Positions 58,101-64,000 of a DNA stretch of 64,000 nucleotides are shown here, one piece after another. Made by a program: the position numbers and the translations under genes. The notes under the pieces are model-generated. The model saw nothing but the letters and a program-made list of their open reading frames with translations. It was not told the DNA's origin and searched no databases. The stretch is taken from the NCBI GenBank assembly GCA_963978905.1, contig OZ022257.1, forward strand, positions 9,756,509 to 9,820,508, written 5' to 3'. Within the stretch, counting starts at the first letter, position 1. Each line of letters begins with the position of its first letter. This DNA is from Trichostrongylus colubriformis. Taxonomy: Eukaryota > Nematoda > Chromadorea > Rhabditida > Trichostrongylidae.

Positions 58101-61100
58101 CGCTCCTGTTCTATTTTACAGTCTTATCAGAAATCCCATAAGAATACGATCATGACACAGGATCGCATTATTTATGAGATCATAACACAAGTTTACGTTA
58201 GAGAAATGTATTCTAAAATGGGTGTGGAACAGAGCAGTCGAAATGGTCAAGGTTGCGCAAGTTCGAGGGGCTCCTCTTTGTACGAGACAGTCCACAACGA
58301 TTGCAGCAACACACTTTGCCGCTGATGATCCAGCTTGAGTGTCCTGGTCTGTATCACCCTCGACGGTCATCTATGGTTTGCCATGTTCACCTCTCATAAA
58401 GAGGCGGACAGTGTTATGCAGGGTACACTGAGAGTGGAGGATTCCTCGAAAGGGGGGTTTATTTGACCGGACGAAAGGGAAGGGAGAGGGGGCCGAATCC
58501 GGAGAAGTCTGCGATGAGCTCTAGAAGGGGGGGGGGGGAGGGGACAATACGTTCATGCACAAAGGGGCTATGTCGAGTACAACAGAGTGTCCCGCCAATT
58601 AGCCACAAATCGTAGAGAGTGAACCGTCATAAAAGTTTAGTAGCATACTCGGTGAATCAAATCATTAGGAAAACATATCACTGTGTATGTGACAGATTTA
58701 TTTATATCATACTAATGTCATATTAACGGTCACATTGACGAATTTCAGAAGCACGCTTTGGATGACGTGAAGTCTGGAGAGATCGTGAGAGTGCAATACG
58801 ATACTGGTCAAAATGAGATCGTCACAATAGGTTCTGATGTGGAAATCATAAAGGTACGGATTTCTTTGAAAAAAAAAAGTTTTTCAAAGACAATGAGCAA
58901 TGTTTATGTGCGCTTCAGAATAGTATGCATATGTATATAGGTAGGGAGTAAAAACGTTCCCTTTGTAGTCTGTGGCCTAAACATGCCTTAGGAGTCAAAA
59001 ATGATTAGATTACACGTTGCGCCGGAAATACGCCATGTCTCTATTCCACCCTTATGAACAACTGCGAAGCTAGGGTGCGTGCAGATATGACAGCGAATCG
59101 CGTGACTGCCGGCGGCGAGCGACGCGGCGAGTGCGAATGCCAGTGGCAGGGCATGGCAGCCTTCAAGCGAGGCAATGTGGCATGAGTGGAAGCGCAGACG
59201 TGACGCAGTCACGCTCGACCGTCTCTCAGGGGCAATCGATACGGCGAGTCGTACTGGTGGCGCCGTGAAGCGATTCGCTGTCAAATCCGCACATACCCGC
59301 GAAGCTGTAGTGCCTCGAAGGCGGGCACCGTACAGAAGCCATTCCGGCCTAAGATGAAACACATGCAAATCGGGCGGGTTTTAGTTTTCCGCAATTACAC
59401 ACACGATGCTCTGGTGCCGTGCTGAGAAAAGGAGTGTATGATACACTTCAGGTGTTTTATACATAGGCCCTTCTATTCAAGTTCTTTATCATAGCCTTGT
59501 TTTTATTTTTATTTTATTGTCATTTTTATTCTTTCGCTCATTCTCAGTTTCATGCCTTCATTCGCTCGTTATTATTTCGTTGTTTCACTTCATCGTGTAT
59601 GAAATCAAATTTGCCCTATGCAACATCAAATGATAGTGGCTCGGCCCGAGAATTGTCTCTGACTACCACAGCACGTAATTCAACCAGTGAAACGCTGCTA
59701 CTAAAGTGTGCGCGCCAGGATCGCAAGAGTCCCTTTTCATATCAAGCTTTTTCATTTGCGGAGCCTAGATTTGCAAGTACGCCTTCCTACCTTGTATTTC
59801 TCCGTGCCTTCAAACTTCGCTGTTATTGCAACATCATGAAAAAAAGCAAAGCAATTTAACTTTGTTCATATTCATATGATTTTAGTTCTGAGAATTCTGT
59901 GTAAGAATGAGATCGGTTTAGGTAATAAGTATGATTCTATTAACCATATCAACATGAAAAATAGTATTAGACAGATCTCCATCAAATCCAAATCCCACCT
60001 CTGCTCCACTTTCGGTTAGATTTGAAGGCACAGGGAGCGGTGAGGAGAAACTGAGGACTGCGAATACATTTTCTTTGAAAACAAGCCTTGCACTTCAAAA
60101 GGGGTGATGTGTAGCGAATTTCGCATCGAAGAAGCCGGCTTGGGGTCTTATTACGATCCCGCAGCATGGCATGTCGTTCTGCAGATTATCAGCCGGGCGA
60201 GTTACCGGCGAGGGCGGGACATCGTTCGCGTCCGGCTGATTTTGCCCCTCCGTCCGCCTGCAGTCTACCCCCGGCTAGTGACGCAGAGGAGGCGAAGGAA
60301 AAGGCGGTTTTCGCATTCCTATTCCTCAGTTTTTTCGCCATTCTGTTTCGTTCTTTCTCCAGTGTTAGACTGCTGAGCACCCCTACTTTTATAGCCCACA
60401 ATTTGCTTAATCTACCCCTCAAGGGGTCTTTAAACTACTACTCGCTGCTTTTCAGAAGGTTTTGTGGGAGATTCGGCAGATCTCTTGAAGACACTGGAAG
60501 GGGTGAATCCCGCGGAATGTAGAGTAATTGGAGAATATGAAAGAGAATACTGAACAGTGTAACAGCAAGAAATGGATGGGAATAGAACGGTAAAAAGCTT
60601 AAAAACAGGGATCTGAACACCCTCTTTCTCACTCCTTCCCTTTCACCCCTGTGCATCGCTAGTCGGTAGGATATAAGCAAACAGGGGGGGGGGGCAAATC
60701 ATTCGGCCGCGAACGTTGTCCACCCTTACGCGGCTCGCGGTTCTGCTGGATTGTGATAAGGCCCCAAACCGCGCTTTTTCAATGCGAGTTTCGACACACA
60801 TCGCTTCTTTTGAAGTGGAGTATTTGTTTCAGGGAACGTCTTCCCAGTTCTCACTTTCTTTTACCCTTGAACCGTCAAGTCGAGAGAGAAAGAGCCAGAA
60901 CGATGCAAACAGCGCATTTAAAAGGGAACTGCAAAATATCTTGAGAGATGCTGTGGCGTGAAGGCACGATAAGCAGCTTCCTCATTCATGATTAACTTTT
61001 TACGCTGTTTTTTGAGTGGGGGTAATTACGCCAGAAAACCGCGTGACAGCTCGCGGCGCGGAGAGTGCGAGTGCCAGTGGCAGGGCTGACAGCCTTCGAG

Positions 61101-61635
61101 CGAGGCAGTGTGGCATGGGTGGAGGAGGCAGTGTGGCATGGGGGAGACGCTTAGGTGACGCAGCCACGCTCTGCCGGGCTCCCAAGAGCAATCGATTCGC
61201 AAGTCGTACTGGTGGCGCCGCGTGTGCGACGCCGCTGAAGCGATTTTTTAGCGTAATTACGCCCACCCCTAATTTCTGGTTACGACTTCATTCTGCAGAT
61301 CGTGTTTGGAACAGTTTTATCACTGTGGGTGAACAACGTCGCCTTCGCAGCAAATTGGTCAGTAGCCTACTTCTTTTCAGTCTAGCAAGTCAAATGTCGC
61401 TTCGGGATTGAAGTCAAAATCAGGCGATGTTAAAACAAAAACGAAAAGCATAGAGGGTCCTCCACCGTCCCAGAGAAAAAAAGCAAGACGCAATAAAACG
61501 GTACGTTGAAGAGCAGTACTTGGGCGATGCTCGTACGCTACAAAGTTTACCACCTGTATTGTATTCCGCTGTCTTTTACGCCTTCATTTTGATGTGTTTC
61601 AGAAAAGTTTGCGTCAGAAAAGTATGCGTCATTGA
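46092..61635 (+). CDS. Gene C: predicted type I membrane protein with Thr-rich ectodomain and Ser/Lys-rich tail
   Basis: Exons 46092-46148, 46318-46619, 54631-54736, 56383-56520, 58749-58853, 61381-61500 and 61603-61635 total 861 bp, giving 286 residues, with phases 0, 2, 0, 0, 0, 0. In order: signal peptide MVFLSALMPCLIVLSYAVA; a basic, Trp-rich start of the mature protein (ADRRDRFRKERWSW); a Thr/Pro-rich stalk; a membrane span LIVIAAVVGIIIFFCIV; a palmitoylation-like CCCC; an Ala/Ser-rich tail; a KSGEIVRVQYDTG segment; and a very basic Lys/Ser-rich end. I know no family with this layout. The 8-kb intron after exon 2 contains a LINE. The weakest splice is the acceptor at 46317 (AGTTGTAG), though the phase and the predicted signal cleavage site support it. 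Extra in-frame exons cannot be excluded. Confidence 0.6.
46318..46619 (+). CDS. Gene C exon (ectodomain)
   Basis: One hundred codons open in one frame between an in-frame TAG at 46315 and donor GTGAGT at 46620. It begins ADRRDRFRKERWSWR, has NNWEYYRRRRTDP, then Thr/Pro-rich sequence ending VPTDDEKDE. It ends in phase 2, matching the exon at 54631. Confidence 0.58.
46725..46915. mobile_element. MITE family J, partial
   Basis: GCTGCTATCGCAATGAAGGT at the left and the TGCAGATTGAGC segment match copies at 919 and 7894; the right end is lost. Confidence 0.45.
47524..48238. mobile_element. TTAA-MITE family F copy carrying a nested MITE
   Basis: Starts AGACACCGGAAGGGGGTAAT after TTAA 47520-47523 and ends CCCTTCCGGTTCCT. 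Removing the 257-bp insertion leaves about 458 bp, the same as the copy at 10610. Confidence 0.82.
47607..47854. mobile_element. 248-bp MITE nested in a family F element, 9-bp duplication
   Basis: Ends GATATCAGCTATTCGACGCA and the inverse TGCGTTGAATACCTTATATC, flanked on both sides by CTCAAACTC (47598-47606 and 47855-47863). The long ends and 9-bp duplication suggest a MULE. Its sequence differs from the GGGTGTG family. Confidence 0.85.
49826..50274. mobile_element. TTAA-MITE family K inside the LINE
   Basis: Ends AGGCACACCACGCGGTAATC and the inverse GGTGTGCCT, flanked by TTAA (49822-49825 and 50275-50278). Arms of about 200 bp share CCTACTAGG-like and GGGTGGGCGTGGCTCGGTTG segments. Confidence 0.85.
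50300..50520. repeat. Dispersed repeat also at 46895-46960 and 48239-48330
   Basis: TCTTGGCTCTGACCACGGCT here is inverted at 48280-48320, and CTTTTCTGTTTTTGACACTC is inverted near 46925. It may be a LINE-internal segment copied elsewhere; I cannot name it. Confidence 0.5.
51800..52880. other. Gene C intronic sequence, nothing recognised
   Basis: An 87-codon open frame at 51943-52206 has a few Cys but no splice sites, repeats or known motif. The rest is AT-rich. Confidence 0.35.
52882..53269. mobile_element. TTAA-MITE family G copy
   Basis: Starts AGGCACCATTAGGGGTAAGG after TTAA 52878-52881 and ends before TTAA 53270-53273. Shares GCGGCCGGCTGGTTCAG and the TATGTCGTTCTTTCTCTAC arm with 24116. 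Confidence 0.78.
53275..54625. other. Gene C intronic sequence before the transmembrane exon
   Basis: No repeat or supported exon found. Open frames near 53726-54008 lack good splice boundaries in a shared frame. Confidence 0.3.
54631..54736 (+). CDS. Gene C exon (transmembrane span)
   Basis: Acceptor TCATAGTTTTAG ends at 54630; donor GTAAGAT at 54737. One base completes Leu, then STFH and the span LIVIAAVVGIIIFFCIV, four cysteines and KGDPDAPRT. The Cys cluster at the inner membrane face is typical of S-acylated proteins (inference). Confidence 0.7.
55128..55507. mobile_element. TTAA-MITE family A copy in gene C intron, TCAA flanks
   Basis: Starts AGGAATCGTTTACGG and ends ACGATTCTT. Both flanks read TCAA (55124-55127 and 55508-55511), a duplicated variant target. 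Confidence 0.75.
56096..56217. mobile_element. Short foldback MITE (CAGTCCATTTC family)
   Basis: GGCTGGCAGGGCGTGGCCTA faces TAGGCCTCGCCCTGCCAGC; right end GGAAATGGACTG is followed by TA. Left end is worn. Confidence 0.72.
56383..56520 (+). CDS. Gene C exon (Ala/Ser-rich cytoplasmic tail)
   Basis: Acceptor GAACAATTCAG ends at 56382; donor GTGAGT at 56521. Forty-six codons in phase 0 begin SSSSSAPASASASAP and continue KAEKMKAEKINMMEFADRG. A later acceptor in the CAG run at 56398 would leave the frame wrong. Confidence 0.68.
56660..57113. mobile_element. TTAA-MITE family F copy, inverted
   Basis: Starts AGGAACCGGAAGTGGTCC after TTAA 56656-56659 and ends ATTACCCCCTTGCGGTGTCT. Collinear with 10610 read backwards. 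Confidence 0.8.
57195..57602. mobile_element. TTAA-MITE family A copy
   Basis: Starts AGGAATCGTGCACGGAAAAA and ends GAGCGATTCCT; flanks CTAA and TCGA are worn. Core shared with 36721. Confidence 0.75.
57787..57858 (+). repeat. tRNA-like sequence
   Basis: CCGTGGTTCACCGGTAGCCG (A box-like) and GGTGGGTTCATCCC (B box-like), about 35 bp apart. It abuts the MITE at 57871. Confidence 0.38.
57871..57993. mobile_element. Short foldback MITE with TA duplication
   Basis: Ends CAGTCCAGTTCACGAAGGC and GTCGGGAAATGGACTG, with TA at 57869-57870 and 57994-57995; 123 bp. This is the cleanest copy of its family. Confidence 0.82.
58749..58853 (+). CDS. Gene C exon
   Basis: Acceptor GACGAATTTCAG ends at 58748; donor GTACGG at 58854. 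Thirty-five codons in phase 0 include DDVKSGEIVRVQYDTGQNE and end in EIIK. Confidence 0.68.
59073..59298. mobile_element. GC-rich MULE-like MITE
   Basis: Ends GGGTGCGTGCAGATATGACA and TGTCAAATCCGCACATACCC; flanks GCGAAGCTA and GCGAAGCTG (59064-59072 and 59299-59307) match at 8 of 9 bases. Confidence 0.82.
60026..60429. mobile_element. TTAA-MITE family G copy
   Basis: AGGCACAGGGAGCGGTGAGG to CTCAAGGGGTCT with TTAA at 60430-60433 and TTGA on the left. A half copy with related arms lies at 60716-60900. Confidence 0.7.
61017..61269. mobile_element. GC-rich MULE-like MITE with GTAATTACG ends
   Basis: Ends TGGGGGTAATTACGCC and GGCGTAATTACGCC-like right side around the common core. A GTGTGGCATGGGTGGAGG segment is tandemly doubled. 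It lies 112 bp before a gene C exon. Confidence 0.65.
61381..61500 (+). CDS. Gene C exon (Lys/Ser-rich)
   Basis: Acceptor CTACTTCTTTTCAG ends at 61380; donor GTACGT at 61501. Forty codons in phase 0 begin SSKSNVASGLKSKSGD, contain GPPPSQRKKARR and are strongly basic, reminiscent of a nuclear-localisation-like patch. Confidence 0.68.
61603..61635 (+). CDS. Gene C terminal exon
   Basis: Acceptor GATGTGTTTCAG ends at 61602. Phase 0 reads KSLRQKSMRH and TGA at 61633-61635. It continues the basic character of the previous exon. No clear AATAAA was found nearby. Confidence 0.52.
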   Translation, partial: KSLRQKSMRH

Positions 61636-62384
61636 CTTACAGAAATTCGTGTTGAACTTCAGTTTTTGCGGAATCAATCAAATTCATTCACAACATACTC
61701 AAAAACCGAACCGTTTATTAAAGTTGGATGTAGTCATTATAAAGCATTTCATCAAATTTGTGAATTATGTATTTCGCAGGTGGTTGCATTGAATTTGACA
61801 GTTCGCGAAGTAGTATTAGGTTGGACGGGAAGTTCTGGGACACTTTTTGTTTTTTCCTGTAGAAACCTGTAAAGCTTCGGGAGCATTTGGTAGTGGGGGG
61901 TATATGAAGCGTCTGAAAAGGGCTTCTGAATAGCACATTCATATTCTCTACGGCTTCAACTAGCAGTGAATTTACGGCAATTTCGCGAAAGGTGCGAAAT
62001 TCACGAACACCGCCTCGGTTCCTCAGCATGCGAGGCCACTAACAAAATTAACCAGTCGATGGACCCAGGTACTGTCTCTCATATGGCGGCAGCCCGATGG
62101 CTCGATCGGCTCAAATTGGAACAGGAAAATATTCAAAAAATTGCATTGAGAAAAAAACTTTTTTTTTTGAAAATTTTCAAAAAAATAGGAAACTGTTACC
62201 ATCCAACACGACAGCCACTGCCGATCTCTACTGCAGGCAATTGGACACCGGAGCGCCAAAACTTACCGGAAAAATGGACCAAGACCAAGGTTTTTCTCAC
62301 AAGGTGTCCCAGAACTTCCCGTCCAACCTAATACATCGGTGTATTGTAAGCCCATGTTCGTACCTCAGCGCCCACAGAATGCGG

Positions 62385-62492
62385 CTGCGTTCACAGACAG
62401 CGAGGCAGAATGGCACGGGAGGTGCAGAAACGACGCAGGAGACACGCAGCCACTCCCTGCCGCTGGCACTGCAGAGTATGAACGCGGCCTAA
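62385..62492. mobile_element. Harbinger-like MITE, short copy
   Basis: GGCTGCGTTCACAGACAGCG to GCAGAGTATGAACGCGGCC, the same layout as 9126-9291. Confidence 0.58.
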
Positions 62493-62989
62493 GGAAGAGC
62501 AGCCGGAGCGAAACGAGTAGATTCTCTCCTTTTTGCAGTGAATGAGGGAAAAAGGGAACAAAAAAGATTAAGATTTTACAAGATTTGCGTGATTTTCGGG
62601 AATATGCTCCCAAAACATCCCGCTTGCTATTGTGCACGTAAACGCAAGGCTACAAAGTCATTTACAGTAATTACATTCACTTGAAACCAAGGTAGCTAAA
62701 CCAGGGATGAGAAGTAGGCTCCACTTATAATTTATGCCAACCGAATGGTGCGTGCCGATATCAATGATAACTCGGGTACTCTTTTGAGGCACCTAGCGCA
62801 TGCCTAAAGCTCATTAGCCTTTTGAGTTTCATGCCTATGGGGTTCTGCCCCACAAGTTCCTATTACACTTTGAAATTCGGTGGGGCATCACAACATCAAC
62901 AGAAAAAGAGTCTGTGAAGTTGTGTTGAGAGAGCAGTGACTGAGTCCTAGTTCCCCTGAAATTCCAACTTCGAGAGAGGGAGGAAGTTT

Positions 62990-63395
62990 GGGTGTGTACC
63001 CTTATGTCAGATTTGTCACCGCGGCATGGCGCAAACGAAGCAATGCGGACGAGCTAAAGGCGCCATTATGTTGGGTCCCGAAGTTGTGTTGAGAGAGCAG
63101 TGACTGAGTTCTAGTTCCCCTGAAATTCCAACTTCGAGAGGGGGAGTGTGTTTGGGTGTGTACCCTTATGTCAGGTTTGTCACCGCGGCATGGCGCAAAC
63201 GAAGCAATGCGGACGAGCTAAAGGTGCCATTATGTTGGGTCCCGAAGCTATTGCAAGTCAACTGTGTAACGCGCCCCTAGCATTAACGCGCAATCGTTCT
63301 AGCAATAAGACCCAACTACAGCGACGCGCATAGCTCGCACGCACTGCGTCGCACGCCGCTCATCGTGCGAAATCCTGACATAAGGATACACACCC
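62990..63395. mobile_element. MULE-like MITE with internally duplicated left arm
   Basis: Ends GGGTGTGTACCCTTATGTCA and CCTGACATAAGGATACACAC; flanks AGGAAGTTT and AGGGAGTTC match 7 of 9. A 164-bp unit that includes flank plus left arm is repeated (62916-63079 and 63080-63247). Confidence 0.7.
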
Positions 63396-63847
63396 AGGGA
63401 GTTCATGTACCGTCCGATGATGGGAGTTTGCGCGTCGTAACGTTGACATTAGATGGGTACTTGTGATAGGTTAACTTTCCGTGTTCACGTAGCAAAAAAC
63501 GGTTTAAACTCCAAACGCCATCTTTGGTCCCGTTATTTATGGCAAGGATCCTCAGCATCTTCAACTAAGGAAGCAGCTGCTCGTAGCACTTGTGCGGTAC
63601 AGAGAGTGGGGCTTTAGTATCAAATCGCTAACACCTTCACGTCGCAGCTATCTCGCACTTCTTTCACATACACCTAGCCTAACACCTAGCCCATTCCCAT
63701 ACTATGTAACCTTACCTGATTAACTGCCTGTTGAAATCTTTTCGACAATGACTCTTAATTCGTAACAAATGAGCCTAATTGAAGTTCTATACAACTATAA
63801 TTACCCCACAAACTGCAGATTGTCTGAAGAATTAATTTCGCCCTTAA

Positions 63848-64000
63848 AGGAATCGTCCAAGGAAAATGCGTTTTTGTGTTACCCATACGTTTATGTTGTA
63901 TTTGTCTAATGTTGGCCTCATGCGAAATTTCACGCGAAAAAATGTGAATCTGGCTGAGATACAGCACCACAAAGTGCGGTCCCAGTGGGCGGGGCCTCCG
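63848..64000. mobile_element. TTAA-MITE family A, left half cut by window end
   Basis: AGGAATCGTCCAAGGAAAAT follows TTAA 63844-63847 and runs into the GTGGGCGGGGCCTCCG centre, almost identical to 36721. Confidence 0.82.

Overview
The window looks like a gene-poor, repeat-rich piece of a nematode chromosome, most likely a strongylid (hookworm-like, clade V) parasite. The evidence is short exons with worm-type splice sites (T-rich acceptor ending in AG, donors such as GTAAGTT or GTGAGT), introns up to about 10 kb, nematode-style RTE LINEs and mariner relics, and very many palindromic MITEs. No prokaryotic operon, CRISPR array, rRNA or confident tRNA was seen. The species assignment is inference.

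The real coding sequence is small and almost none of it lies in long ORFs. By joining short open stretches bounded by good splice sites whose phases agree, I recover four plus-strand gene models. Gene H (1-7736, 5' end outside) is the C-terminal part of a secreted-type protein made of repeated 8-cysteine hevein-like (chitin-binding type 1-like) modules. Gene A (8729-17797, 5' end unresolved), gene B (22400-41436) and gene C (46092-61635) each encode a predicted single-pass membrane protein. B and C have a signal-peptide exon; all three have a short, Ser/Thr/Pro-rich or charged ectodomain, one transmembrane exon, and a small Ser/Lys-rich tail spread over tiny exons. B carries a coding 36-bp minisatellite. 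Exon 3 of H and the first recognised exon of A are phase-compatible, so H and A could be alternative ends of one gene.

Everything else is mostly mobile DNA, and its target-site duplications sort it into superfamilies. (1) TTAA-flanked MITE families are spread through the window, one copy split by a 791-bp solo LTR, one split by another MITE, one sitting inside a LINE. (2) GC-rich MITEs are flanked by 9-bp duplications (MULE-like). (3) TTA-flanked MITEs are built from GACGGCGTCA palindromes (PIF/Harbinger-like). (4) TA-flanked Tc1/mariner-type elements include two relic mariner transposases, a 454-bp near-perfect palindrome and a 1,382-bp palindrome. Two non-LTR retrotransposon fragments lie at 15590-16690 (+) and 48665-51800 (-).

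Region by region: 1-8.9 kb gene H plus MITEs; 8.7-17.8 kb gene A, with large MITE-filled introns and a LINE inside its last large intron; 17.8-22.3 kb a repeat-rich spacer with a 146-bp tandem array; 22.4-41.6 kb gene B, whose introns hold the solo LTR, a mariner, and the 1.38-kb palindrome; 41.6-46.0 kb spacer; 46.1-61.6 kb gene C, with a LINE in its 8-kb intron; 61.7-64.0 kb repeats. Functions of A, B and C are not recognised.
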